Part shown: positions 1-6,778 of the stretch, piece after piece
How the letters are laid out: each line of letters begins with the position of its first letter
How positions within the stretch are numbered: the stretch's first letter is position 1
Translations under genes and position numbers: made by a program
IMG/VR virus record: IMGVR_UViG_3300032309_000421
Span: 1 to 37,482 of that record
DNA from: a virus
DNA: 37,482 nucleotides
Strand: one strand, 5' to 3'
Notes under the pieces: generated by a model
What the model was told of the DNA's origin: nothing
What the model saw: only the letters and a program-made list of their open reading frames with translations
Database searches by the model: none

Positions 1-123
1 TAATAGAATTGAGCAAGGGCGATTTGAGGACACAAATAAAATGTGGCAAGACCCAACAGATTGTGATTTAGAAATTAAAGCAGGGCTAACGGTAGATCAA
101 GAAGTGCAACTTATTATTAAACA
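1..123. repeat. Terminal overlap, left copy
   Basis: This stretch is identical, base for base, to the last 123 bases of the window. It lies inside a gene and the reading frame runs through it correctly when the ends are joined, so it is best read as an assembly overlap of a circular or circularly permuted genome rather than a true gene duplication. The unique length would be about 37,359 bp. A real terminal repeat of the virion DNA cannot be excluded from sequence alone. Confidence 0.93.
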
Positions 124-469
124 ATTTGAGTTGCCTGATTGGAAAGCACCTACTACTCTTTTGCTTGGGCGTTATCAACCTTGGCATGAAGGACACGAAG
201 CACTAAAGGAGAAAGCGCATGAGCGAACAGAACAAGTTGTTGTTGGGGTCAGAGATACTTACGGCACTAGCGAAAAAGATCCTTTACCCTTTAAGGTGGT
301 TGCTGAGAGGATACGAACCGCCACACGGTCACCTTTTGTTGTAAAAATGCCAAACATTACAAACATAATTTATGGCAGAGATGTTGGATACAAGATTGAA
401 CAAGTAGATTTAGGGGCAGAAATACACGCTATATCTGCAACGCAAAAACGGAAAGAACTAGGAATATGA
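2..469 (+). CDS. APS kinase / nucleotidyltransferase fusion, C-terminal part (continues from 37085)
   Basis: This is the 3' part of a gene whose start lies at 37085; joined across the ends the protein is 247 aa. The part seen here carries the end of the kinase domain and then a nucleotidyltransferase-like domain. The signature is GRYQPWHEGH (about residues 148-157 of the joined protein), the HxGH-type motif of the cytidylyl/adenylyltransferase fold that also includes NadM and ATP sulfurylase. A late ISATQKR motif (from about residue 236) resembles the ISxTxxR motif that closes the active site in that fold. I infer an ATP-dependent adenylyl transfer, possibly onto sulfate, because the N-terminal domain is an APS kinase; the substrate is not shown by the sequence. 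The stop overlaps the next gene by ATGA, so the two are translationally coupled. The Met at 41 is internal and not the start. Confidence 0.85.
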   Translation, partial: NRIEQGRFEDTNKMWQDPTDCDLEIKAGLTVDQEVQLIIKQFELPDWKAPTTLLLGRYQPWHEGHEALKEKAHERTEQVVVGVRDTYGTSEKDPLPFKVVAERIRTATRSPFVVKMPNITNIIYGRDVGYKIEQVDLGAEIHAISATQKRKELGI

Positions 470-672
470 AGGTAACGAAGGCGCGGTCTTTTACTAAGTC
501 TTTAAGTTACAGAATATTTGGAACTCTAAGTTCATGGCTAGTGGTTTATGTAATTACAGGCAAGGGCAGTTTGGCTACGCTCATAGCATTTTGGGAAACG
601 GTAGTAAAGGTTGTTATCTACTATTACCACGAAAGAGCATGGAACAAAATCCGTTGGGGTAGAATTACATAA
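466..672 (+). CDS. DUF2061-type small membrane protein
   Basis: The product is a 68 aa membrane protein. It has the recognisable DUF2061 layout: a basic N-terminus with RSFTKSLSYRIFGT, a hydrophobic segment (about residues 19-32), a second hydrophobic stretch containing FWETVVKVVIYYYHER (about 43-58), and the ending WNKIRWG. The biochemical function of this family is unknown. I recall DUF2061 genes next to cysC (APS kinase) in bacteria, which matches its place here directly after the APS kinase fusion, with a 4-base overlap. The stop also overlaps the start of the minor tail gene (TAATG), so the cassette is embedded in the tail operon. A role in sulfate handling or in tethering the sulfation enzymes to the membrane is inference. 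Confidence 0.8.
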   Translation: MKVTKARSFTKSLSYRIFGTLSSWLVVYVITGKGSLATLIAFWETVVKVVIYYYHERAWNKIRWGRIT

Positions 673-1763
673 TGACTACTACCTATCGGTATATTTTTGC
701 TGACTTATTAACTAATGACATATTAGGAGAACTCCCTTTAACGGGCGTATCTTTTAACCAACAGTTAAACCAGGCTGGAACTTTACAAGGGCATTTACTT
801 TTGTCAGGTCTTAGCGGCTATGAATTTAATGTTGATGCCTCAACCATACCTGGTAAATGTGTTCTTTATGTAGATCGTGATGCCGAAATTGTATGGGGCG
901 GAATCATTTGGTTCCGAGAATACAACAGCGCTGAACAAAAATTGACTATAACAGCCCGTGAATTTGAATCTTATTTTGAGCGCAGACGCATAACAGCAGA
1001 TGTTGTATTTACAAATGTAGATCAATTAACTATTGCTCAATCACTTTTTAACACAGCCCAGGCTGCTGCTTTTGGAAATGTTGGTGTAGTTATTCCTACA
1101 AATACATCAGGTGTTTTAGTTACTAGAACTTATTATGGTTATGAACTTAAACAAGTTTATGCAGCAGTCCAAGATCTATCAAGAGCCTTAGATGGTTTTG
1201 ATTTTCTAATTAATTGCTCCTATTCAAGTGGCAATATAATTAAAACTTTAGAACTAGGTTATCCGCGTATCGGAACTGTTTATGATGTTGATGACCCTTT
1301 TGCAATTGTATTTAATTTTCCTGCTGGCAATATTGTTGAGTATGTATATCCTGAAGATGGGTCAATTGCCGCTAACACGGTTTACGGCATAGGCGCTGGA
1401 TCTAACGAAGGTAAATTACTTTCTACACAATCAGATGCAACCAAATTTACAGAAGGTTGGGCATTGCTAGAAGATCAGGCTAATTATTCAGATGTAACAG
1501 ATGCAACATTACTAGCAGAATTAACCGAAGGCCAAGTAAACGGTTTATCTTACCCGCCAACAACAATAAAAGCAGTTGTTCCTGCTTTTGCTGCTCCTGT
1601 ATTTGGAACTTATAGTATTGGTGATGATGCCCGCATAATAATTACAGATAGCCGTTTTCCAACAGGGCTAGATGAAATTTATAGAATTGTGGGCTTAAAT
1701 ATACAGCCAGGCGAAGATGGACCAGAGCGCGTTACAATTACGCTAACCAACACAAGTAATTGA
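672..1763 (+). CDS. Minor tail protein (Gp37-like)
   Basis: The product is a 363 aa beta-rich protein similar in layout to the ReqiPepy6 Gp37-like minor tail proteins of actinobacterial siphophages: an N-terminal domain with LTGVSFNQQLNQAGTLQGHL, the WGGIIW turn near residue 76, a middle domain and a C-terminal beta domain ending in VTITLTN. Such proteins form part of the tail tip or baseplate hub. It starts at an ATG overlapping the previous stop and is followed closely by another small structural gene and the lysis genes. No enzymatic motif is visible. I am fairly sure of a tail role from context and style, less sure of the exact position in the tail tip. Confidence 0.75.
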   Translation: MTTTYRYIFADLLTNDILGELPLTGVSFNQQLNQAGTLQGHLLLSGLSGYEFNVDASTIPGKCVLYVDRDAEIVWGGIIWFREYNSAEQKLTITAREFESYFERRRITADVVFTNVDQLTIAQSLFNTAQAAAFGNVGVVIPTNTSGVLVTRTYYGYELKQVYAAVQDLSRALDGFDFLINCSYSSGNIIKTLELGYPRIGTVYDVDDPFAIVFNFPAGNIVEYVYPEDGSIAANTVYGIGAGSNEGKLLSTQSDATKFTEGWALLEDQANYSDVTDATLLAELTEGQVNGLSYPPTTIKAVVPAFAAPVFGTYSIGDDARIIITDSRFPTGLDEIYRIVGLNIQPGEDGPERVTITLTNTSN

Positions 1764-1769
1764 GGCAAC

Positions 1770-1985
1770 ATGGCATACATAAATCAACCACCTGATCTAA
1801 GAACTATCCAAGCAGATATGGATAGCAGAGTTCGCAAACTAGAAACAGCCGTAAGGTTTACTGCTCCTAGTGTAACTACCGATCCAGTTAATGCTCGCAA
1901 AGGTGATATTTGGTTAAATACCACATCAAACCAACTCAAAGCATTAGATAATAATGGTAATATAAGAATTATTACTTGGGTGTAA
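1770..1985 (+). CDS. Small tail-associated protein
   Basis: The product is 71 aa. An N-terminal helical stretch (residues 9-28) is followed by a beta motif around KGDIWLNTTSNQLKALDNNG (about 44-63). This motif is typical of short trimerising or capping modules in phage tail fibres, where the GDIWxNTT...L pattern recurs. It sits 6 bases after the minor tail gene and before the lysis cassette. The most likely role is a small tail-tip or fibre component. It is too short for a confident family assignment. Confidence 0.6.
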   Translation: MAYINQPPDLRTIQADMDSRVRKLETAVRFTAPSVTTDPVNARKGDIWLNTTSNQLKALDNNGNIRIITWV

Positions 1986-1993
1986 GGATTACA

Positions 1994-2197
1994 ATGACCA
2001 CAAACGAATGGGCTGGATTAGCGGTTAGTGTATGCACTTTAATTGGCACACTTGCAGTGGTGGTCAGACATTTAGTGAAACATTATTTGTCAGAACTCCG
2101 CCCGAATGGGGGCAGTTCGCTCAAAGACACCGTTAATTTATTAGAACAAAAAGTAGAATTATTAACAGATTTAGTAAAAGAAGCATTAAAAAAATGA
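1994..2197 (+). CDS. Small membrane protein, holin-like (DUF2746-like)
   Basis: I place the start at 1994 because AAGGA lies 6-7 bases upstream; an in-frame ATG at 1976 overlaps the preceding gene and has no clear ribosome binding site. The 67 aa product has a short N-terminal tail, one transmembrane helix (about residues 7-28), a LRPNGGSSLKDTV motif and an amphipathic C-terminal helix. This pattern is common in actinophage membrane proteins next to endolysins (DUF2746-like). It overlaps the endolysin start by ATGA. A role in lysis timing as a holin or holin partner is inferred from topology and position. Confidence 0.65.
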   Translation: MTTNEWAGLAVSVCTLIGTLAVVVRHLVKHYLSELRPNGGSSLKDTVNLLEQKVELLTDLVKEALKK

Positions 2198-2643
2198 GCG
2201 TAGCCAGCATAGCCGATTCACAAATAGGTTATTCTGAAACAGGTGATAACAGCACTATGTACGGAAAATGGTACGGTTTAGATAAACAACCATGGTGCGC
2301 TATATTTGTATCTTGGTGTTATGCACAAGCAGGGTTAAGTAAAAATATTGCGGCACAAAATTCTAAAGGGTTTGCTTCATGTGATGCTGGACTTAAATGG
2401 TTCGCTAAGCGAAACAAATTAGTACCAGTTGGAGAGGCGCAGGAAGGCGATATTGTTTTTTTCCAGTTTGATAATGATGCTGAACCCGATCATGTAGGTA
2501 TTGTTACTAAAAATTGGAAAAGAAAAAGCACATTAATTACTGTTGAAGGCAACACATCAGACAAAGGATCCCAAGCAAACGGTGGGGCCGTGTATGCTAA
2601 GAAGCGGGCCTACTCCCTTGTTTTGGGTGTAGCCAGACCATAA
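2194..2643 (+). CDS. CHAP-domain endolysin
   Basis: The product is a 149 aa single-domain peptidoglycan hydrolase of the CHAP (NlpC/P60-like cysteine peptidase) family. The catalytic cysteine is Cys35 in QPWCAIFVSWC and the histidine is His100 in DHVGIV; Glu118 or Asn120 in VEGNTS is the likely third residue. CHAP enzymes cut the peptide stems or cross-bridges of the cell wall. There is no signal peptide and no separate wall-binding domain, so release depends on a holin. Holin-like membrane genes lie on both sides. A second wall-cutting enzyme, a secreted transglycosylase, is encoded at 14228-14668. Confidence 0.88.
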   Translation: MSVASIADSQIGYSETGDNSTMYGKWYGLDKQPWCAIFVSWCYAQAGLSKNIAAQNSKGFASCDAGLKWFAKRNKLVPVGEAQEGDIVFFQFDNDAEPDHVGIVTKNWKRKSTLITVEGNTSDKGSQANGGAVYAKKRAYSLVLGVARP

Positions 2644-2651
2644 GGAGAAAT

Positions 2652-2891
2652 ATGAAAATCAAGATTGATGAAACAAAAAAGAAAATGCTAAAAAGTTATT
2701 TGCGGGCAGTTGTTGCCTCTGCTTTTGTTTTAGTGTTGGCCTTAGTAGCAGACATTAGACCTGAAATTGCGGTGTTGCTTGGGGCCGCACTCTCTCCAGT
2801 AGCCAAATACATTGACCCCTCAGAAACAGATTTTGGAGTTATTGCTGAAAAATCAATGGCTGAACTAAAGAAAACAAAGAAAAAAGCCTAA
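2652..2891 (+). CDS. Putative holin
   Basis: The product is a 79 aa protein with a charged N-terminus, two hydrophobic segments (about residues 16-34 and 37-52), the turn LSPVAKYIDPSETDFG, and a lysine-rich C-terminus. The size, two-helix topology and charged ends fit a class II holin. Proteins with this APxxKYxDP-type turn accompany endolysins in actinobacterial siphophages. An AAGGAG ribosome binding site is at 2642-2647. It follows the endolysin by 8 bases. This is the stronger holin candidate of the two small membrane proteins in the cassette. Confidence 0.72.
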   Translation: MKIKIDETKKKMLKSYLRAVVASAFVLVLALVADIRPEIAVLLGAALSPVAKYIDPSETDFGVIAEKSMAELKKTKKKA

Positions 2892-2922
2892 TAGATTTCC
2901 CGCCTCCATGGGAAAGCGCACC

Positions 2923-2949
2923 TGAGCAAGTGTCTAAACTGCTCATTTT
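2923..2949 (+). terminator. Weak stem-loop after the lysis cassette
   Basis: TGAGCA (2923-2928) pairs with TGCTCA (2940-2945) across an 11-base loop and is followed by TTTTA. The stem is only 6 bp, so this may be a weak terminator closing the tail and lysis operon or an incidental hairpin. Confidence 0.35.
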
Positions 2950-2986
2950 ACATTTTCTAGGGTAAAGTTTGTACCAGGAGGCAAAC

Positions 2987-3226
2987 ATGGGAATAGCAGA
3001 TAAATTAGATCAACTAGCAGTAAACAGAAAAAACACTGAAGTGTGCGCATATCAAACACTTTATGATTCATTGCCAAAAGCAGATCAAATTGCATTAGAT
3101 GAAGCCTGGGCAAAAAACTATTCAATAAATATTATCTTAACTGCAATAAGGTCCGAAGGCCACAAGACCAGCAATGAAACTTTAAGATCGCACAAAAATA
3201 AGGTATGTAAATGTCATCAAAAATAA
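2987..3226 (+). CDS. Small HTH-like phage protein
   Basis: The start is taken at 2987 because AGGAGG lies 5 bases upstream; an earlier in-frame ATG at 2969 lacks such a site. The 79 aa product begins GIADKLDQLA, has a cysteine in EVCAYQTLYDSLP, a helical segment resembling a helix-turn-helix (TAIRSEGHKTSNETLRSH) and ends with a basic CKCHQK tail. Small actinophage proteins with the same order of elements are usually annotated as helix-turn-helix DNA-binding proteins. DNA binding is inferred. It is the first gene after the lysis cassette and overlaps the next gene by 16 bases. Confidence 0.6.
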   Translation: MGIADKLDQLAVNRKNTEVCAYQTLYDSLPKADQIALDEAWAKNYSINIILTAIRSEGHKTSNETLRSHKNKVCKCHQK

Positions 3227-3465
3227 ATAAAATACTAGAAGATAGAGAGGTTCAATATGGAGATGCTAGACGCAATTTCACTAATATTGGCATTGGTTGG
3301 GGAGCAATTCTTGGCATTGATTCTATTCCTGCTCATATTGTTGCCTTAATGTATGATTTTGGTAAAACAATTAGATGCACAGTAAATCCAGAACTAGAAG
3401 ATAGTTGGTTGGATAAAGAAGGATATACAAAATTAGGCAAAGAAATAATTACAAATGAGCCTTAA
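3211..3465 (+). CDS. DUF6378-like protein
   Basis: The product is 84 aa and matches a common small phage protein family (DUF6378-like). The pattern is ILEDREVQYGDARRNFTNIG, then WGAILG, then ALMYDFGKTIRC, a conserved NPELEDSWLDKEGY stretch and a terminal helix. Function is unknown. The YGD and DSWxDxxGY segments are the most conserved parts of the family as I remember it. It overlaps its neighbours on both sides, so it is co-translated with the HTH-like protein and the phosphoesterase. Confidence 0.68.
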   Translation: MSSKINKILEDREVQYGDARRNFTNIGIGWGAILGIDSIPAHIVALMYDFGKTIRCTVNPELEDSWLDKEGYTKLGKEIITNEP

Positions 3466-4489
3466 AGATAAATTTGAAGAACTGCCCGAAGGTATTGAAT
3501 CATCAGATGTAAAAGAATTACGGAATGCTTTATTGCGCGTACAAAAACAGTTAAAGCAAGCCAAGGAACGCACCGAAGATCTTGTTCACACAACACAACA
3601 GGCAGCCTATGATGCCATGCTTACATTTGGAAAAATTACACCAGTACAACAACCGTCACCAGATAAAAGAAACGCAAAACCTGAAGTTGCTTTATGGCAC
3701 ATGACAGATTGGCAAGGAGCAAAACGGACACCCTCTTACAACAGCGAGGTAATGCGCAAAAGAGTTTTAGAGTTTTGTGAAAAAGCCGTACGCATTACAG
3801 ACATACAGCGCAAAGATCACCCAGTTAAAGAAGTATTTGTTTGTTTTGGTGGCGACATGGTTGAAGGTTTATTTAATTTTCCTGGTCAAGCGTTTGAAAT
3901 TGATGCAACTTTATTTGAACAATATGTAACTGTATCCAGGTTAATTGTTGATGTAGTGCGCCACGCGTTAGCAAACTATGAAAAAGTTACGGTAGTTCCT
4001 GAATGGGGTAATCACGGCAGAATTGGATCTAAACGCGACAATGTACCTAGGTCAGACAATTTTGACCGCATGTGTTATGAGTTTGCAAAGCAATTATTAC
4101 AAGATGAAAAGCGTTTAACATGGCAAGATTGCCCAGAAGATATACAACGAATTGAAATTGGTAATTATCGCGCATTATTAATTCACGGTGATGAAGTAGG
4201 CCGTAATGGTTTTGCATCACCTACCGCAATTGTTGGACATGTTTCTCGCTGGCTATCGGGTTCTTATCCTTGGCATTTTAGAGATTGTTATATTGGGCAT
4301 TACCACACTCATAATGAATGGGCGCTGCCAAACGGATTAGGTTCTGTATATCAAACAGGATCAACTGAATCAGATAACCGCTACGCAGGAATTATGTTGG
4401 CTGCTAGCGCAACACCGTCACAGCGTTTGCATTTTATTGATCCCATTAAAGGCCGTGTTACAGCAGCATATAAAGTTTGGCTTGATTAA
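3455..4489 (+). CDS. Calcineurin-like metallophosphoesterase
   Basis: The product is 344 aa, with an N-terminal coiled helix (about residues 18-50) and a metallophosphoesterase domain from about 76. All usual metal-ligand motifs are visible in order: TDWQ with Asp85 (in place of DxH), GGDMVEG with Asp134, GNHGR with Asn186 and His187, HGD with His244, and GHYHT with His282 and His284. This is the arrangement of Mre11/SbcD-like nucleases and related phage phosphoesterases. A role in phage DNA metabolism is likely, since the recombination genes follow downstream. The gene overlaps the one before by 11 bases. Catalytic residues look complete; the true substrate is not shown. Confidence 0.85.
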   Translation: MSLKDKFEELPEGIESSDVKELRNALLRVQKQLKQAKERTEDLVHTTQQAAYDAMLTFGKITPVQQPSPDKRNAKPEVALWHMTDWQGAKRTPSYNSEVMRKRVLEFCEKAVRITDIQRKDHPVKEVFVCFGGDMVEGLFNFPGQAFEIDATLFEQYVTVSRLIVDVVRHALANYEKVTVVPEWGNHGRIGSKRDNVPRSDNFDRMCYEFAKQLLQDEKRLTWQDCPEDIQRIEIGNYRALLIHGDEVGRNGFASPTAIVGHVSRWLSGSYPWHFRDCYIGHYHTHNEWALPNGLGSVYQTGSTESDNRYAGIMLAASATPSQRLHFIDPIKGRVTAAYKVWLD

Positions 4490-4602
4490 ATAACATTGAT
4501 TTACACTGTCAAATCATGTCTTGCATTTTAAATTTGTGGGCGTGTCATGCGTAGATATTTCTAAAAACATTACATTTTTTATTTTTTAAAAAGTGCCAAA
4601 AG

Positions 4603-4637
4603 TATAATTAAGGTAGTGGTTAAGAAATACTTAATTA
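4603..4637 (+). promoter_or_regulatory. Promoter -10 box with overlapping 8-bp inverted repeat
   Basis: The 162-base gap after the phosphoesterase contains a perfect TATAAT at 4603-4608, preceded only by an AT-rich tract and no convincing -35 box. TAATTAAG (4605-4612) and CTTAATTA (4630-4637) form a perfect inverted repeat with a 17-base spacer covering the -10 box and the expected start point. That layout fits an operator, although an RNA hairpin is possible. GGGAGG at 4641-4646 is the ribosome binding site of the next small gene. Confidence 0.5.
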
Positions 4638-4651
4638 CTAGGGAGGCGATA

Positions 4652-4762
4652 ATGAAATGTTGTGAGCATAAGTTTATGAAAAGGTGGTGTGAGTGCCATC
4701 ATTGTTGGGGTACAGGTTGTGATGTGGCAAACCAATACTTAATCACAAAGGAGATAAAATGA
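4652..4762 (+). CDS. Cys/His-rich mini-protein
   Basis: The product is 36 aa, beginning MKCCEHKF and including WCECHHCWGTGC. Five of its first 23 residues after Met1 are cysteines and there are several histidines, which suggests a metal-binding knuckle. GGGAGG lies 5 bases before the start and the stop overlaps the next start by ATGA, both of which support real translation. I do not recognise the family. Confidence 0.55.
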   Translation: MKCCEHKFMKRWCECHHCWGTGCDVANQYLITKEIK

Positions 4763-4896
4763 AATGCCCTAAATGTGATAGAGAAATGAGTACTGGTTAT
4801 GAGGATATTCTCAATTATGGTTTATCTAAACCTATTTGGTGTTGCCCTGATTGGAAAAATTGCAAATACACAATGTTACGAAAAAAGGCAACTTAA
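4759..4896 (+). CDS. Small zinc-ribbon protein
   Basis: The product is 45 aa with two cysteine pairs, CPKC at residues 3-6 and CCPDWKNC at about 28-35, which is a minimal zinc ribbon. It overlaps the preceding mini-gene by ATGA, and AAGGAG lies 5 bases upstream. Its stop overlaps the end of the convergent - strand gene by 4 bases, so the two transcripts collide here with no visible terminator. Function is unknown. Confidence 0.6.
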   Translation: MKCPKCDREMSTGYEDILNYGLSKPIWCCPDWKNCKYTMLRKKAT

Positions 4897-5495
4897 TCAT
4901 CATCATCAAGCGTTTCAACTAAACACTTGCCGTTGCGGTGTTGAATCCCTACTTGGACTTTACCGCCTGAGTAGGGATCGCGCTTTATTGCAATCTCTAT
5001 TGACCTAACTGCAATTGCAATTGCATCTTCATAAGAAGATTTTTCTTCTATTTGGTAAGCGTCTAAAGCGCCCATAGCGTAAGAACCGCCAGAGCCAGCA
5101 GAATAAATAGATCCCGAAGTGCGCTCCCACGCATAAGAAGAATCAATGCTATAAATTACACCCCGCACACCAATTAATAAATCATTATCAAAACTTGCAA
5201 TATCGCCATCATCTTTCATGTCATAACCAGAGGCAATAAAATGTTTGCGCATAGCAGGGATAAAAACTTTAGTAATAAATTTATCTAAATTCTGTTTAGG
5301 CGGGCGTGGAGGTGTCCAACCAAAAGCCAACAAATTTTGACCACGGCACAAGCCAGCCGAAGCAAACAGGTACCCATTGTTTAAGTTGATTTTGCCAGTT
5401 GGGGAGATGTCATATTTACGGAATGAATCGGTTGCTTGCGAATCAGCCGCAATAATGCACCAATCTTTATTCTGGATTGCTACCAGCGTGGTCAT
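4893..5495 (-). CDS. HslV/proteasome-beta-like Ntn hydrolase
   Basis: The product is 200 aa and matches the start of the HslV/20S-beta peptidase fold. After loss of Met1 the N-terminus is TTLVAI, so Thr2 is the predicted nucleophile. AADSQAT (Asp18) aligns with HslV GDGQAT, Lys35 in TGKIN lies one residue from the canonical Lys33 position, and SAGSGGSYAMGALDAY (132-147) matches the HslV GSGGxYAxxAxxAL segment. No propeptide is needed, as in HslV. It is the only - strand gene in the genome. No HslU-like ATPase is encoded here, so any unfoldase would come from the host, or the ring may act on unfolded peptides. GGGAGAGGG lies just upstream of the ATG on its strand. Proteasome-fold membership is well supported; substrate and role are unknown. 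Confidence 0.78.
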   Translation of the reverse strand: MTTLVAIQNKDWCIIAADSQATDSFRKYDISPTGKINLNNGYLFASAGLCRGQNLLAFGWTPPRPPKQNLDKFITKVFIPAMRKHFIASGYDMKDDGDIASFDNDLLIGVRGVIYSIDSSYAWERTSGSIYSAGSGGSYAMGALDAYQIEEKSSYEDAIAIAVRSIEIAIKRDPYSGGKVQVGIQHRNGKCLVETLDDDD

Positions 5496-5533
5496 CTAAG
5501 CCCTCTCCCTAGGCCCCTATTTTCTCATGCCAC

Positions 5534-5603
5534 GCGCCCCTTGGGGTGCTTGTAATTGACGGTGGTGGTCTATACCCTAATCCTACCCAGAGCCAAAAGG
5601 CTC
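5534..5603. promoter_or_regulatory. Divergent intergenic region with two hairpins
   Basis: This lies between the - strand Ntn hydrolase and the + strand recombination genes, so it must hold both promoters. GCGCCCC (5534-5540) pairs with GGGGTGC (5543-5549, one G-U pair). TTGACG at 5556-5561 is a possible -35 box for the + strand, with only a weak TAATCC at 5578-5583 as -10. GAGCC (5590-5594) pairs with GGCTC (5599-5603) in the leader of the + strand gene. Promoter assignment is tentative. Confidence 0.4.
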
Positions 5604-5625
5604 AACAAATTATGGAGGATAGATT

Positions 5626-6189
5626 ATGGCTGGAAATTACGAAGGCTACGAAACCGCAGCAGAGCGGATTGTGCGAATTCATGCAGATCACAAAGATGTG
5701 CGAATTCATGCAAAGATTCTGGAAATTGTAAGAGATCCGCAAACATTACGCCCATTGCAATATGTTGTAGAAAGCAACATTTATTACGGTGATGTTTTAA
5801 TGTTTGTTGATGTTGCTGAAGAAATGGTTGGCAGTTCATTTGTAAATAAATCATCAGCCCTAGAAAACGCATCTACAAGCGCAACTGGAAGGGCGTTAAG
5901 CCTGGCTGGTTATTTAGGTACAGATCCAAATACAAAAAAACCAATTAGACCAACACAACAAGACATGCAAAAAGCATCAAGGGTTGAACAGCCTGCACCT
6001 AAAACCAAGCGCGAATTTACTGACGGAGAAATTGGGTTAGCAACTGCCGCGTTTGGACAGATTGAATCTGCAACAACAAAAGATGAATTAAAGGCAATTT
6101 ACAGAATTAATCTTGATCTATTAGAAGCAAAAGTAAATGGAGTTACATTGCTTGATGCAATAAACAAAAAGGCAGGAGGCTTAAAGTGA
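5626..6189 (+). CDS. ERF-like single-strand annealing protein (putative)
   Basis: The product is 187 aa. The central motif ENASTSATGRALSLAGYLG (about residues 84-102) matches the E-x-TSAxGRALAxxGY signature of ERF-type and related phage single-strand annealing proteins. The N-terminal half is a compact alpha/beta region and the C-terminal third (about 128-187) is a helical tail. It opens a block that also encodes a Cas4/RecB-like nuclease and a RusA resolvase, which fits phage recombination. GGAGG is 8 bases before the start. A 16-base direct repeat (5670-5685 and 5697-5712) duplicates the VRIHA segment in frame. The family call rests mainly on the central motif. Confidence 0.62.
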   Translation: MAGNYEGYETAAERIVRIHADHKDVRIHAKILEIVRDPQTLRPLQYVVESNIYYGDVLMFVDVAEEMVGSSFVNKSSALENASTSATGRALSLAGYLGTDPNTKKPIRPTQQDMQKASRVEQPAPKTKREFTDGEIGLATAAFGQIESATTKDELKAIYRINLDLLEAKVNGVTLLDAINKKAGGLK

Positions 6190-6497
6190 TAGATAGAAAT
6201 TCCGTCATTGTTGCGCACAATGCACAGCGCACATCTATTGCTGCGGCTGCAAATGTCTTGCCTAGAACTGGGTCCTTGCGCAGAAAAGTGTATGAACACA
6301 TTTTGGCGCAAGGGCTTAGGGGTGCAACAGATCAAGAAATAGAAAACACTTTAAAAATAGATGGTAATACCGTTAGACCAACAAGAATAAGTCTATTAAA
6401 AGATGGTTACATTATTGATACTGGAACTACAAGAAAAAATAACAACCACAATGACTGTATCGTTTGGCGAACAGTAGAGGAAGGAATGATGTTATGA
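6186..6497 (+). CDS. Winged-helix DNA-binding protein
   Basis: The product is 103 aa and starts at a GTG overlapping the previous stop. From about residue 27 it reads as a winged helix: TGSLRRKVYEHILAQG, ATDQEIENTLKIDGNTVRP as helices 2 and 3, then RISLLKDGYIIDTG and a strand leading to CIVWRT. Phages often carry such proteins, which resemble the DNA-binding part of restriction or regulatory proteins. DNA binding is likely; its target is unknown. The stop overlaps the next gene (ATGA). Confidence 0.65.
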   Translation: MIDRNSVIVAHNAQRTSIAAAANVLPRTGSLRRKVYEHILAQGLRGATDQEIENTLKIDGNTVRPTRISLLKDGYIIDTGTTRKNNNHNDCIVWRTVEEGMML

Positions 6498-6778
6498 GCG
6501 ATAAAAACAAAAAGTTCACACCACCAGCAGGGTTTGTTGTGGCGGTGCATGGAAATATCCTTGGAATCAGATCAGTTGCAAGAGAACTAGATATGTTTGC
6601 AGAGGTATTGGCAGAGGCTATGGAAAGAGCAGGTTTCCAACTTATTCCAGATCCTATGGATTTATCAGCAGATGCCGCTAAGGTAATTAAATTACAAGAG
6701 AAACAACAAACAGAAGGAATTAGATTAGTGCAGGAGGTGAAATTTGATGATTCAAGTAGTGACACCAGCACAAATTGA
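6494..6778 (+). CDS. Hypothetical protein
   Basis: The start at 6494 (ATGA overlap with the previous stop) is preferred over a longer in-frame ORF from 6464. The 94 aa product has a short beta start (PPAGFVVAVHG), a helix around ARELDMFAEVLAEAMERAGF, and an acidic, serine-rich end (DDSSSDTSTN). I do not recognise it. Its position within the recombination block suggests a DNA-metabolism accessory role, but nothing in the sequence shows one. Confidence 0.6.
   Translation: MSDKNKKFTPPAGFVVAVHGNILGIRSVARELDMFAEVLAEAMERAGFQLIPDPMDLSADAAKVIKLQEKQQTEGIRLVQEVKFDDSSSDTSTN

Noticed and set aside
41-469. A separate 142-aa gene starting at the ATG at 41
   Set aside because: The frame is open to the left edge and continues from the ATG at 37085 across the 123-base overlap, so this ATG is internal.
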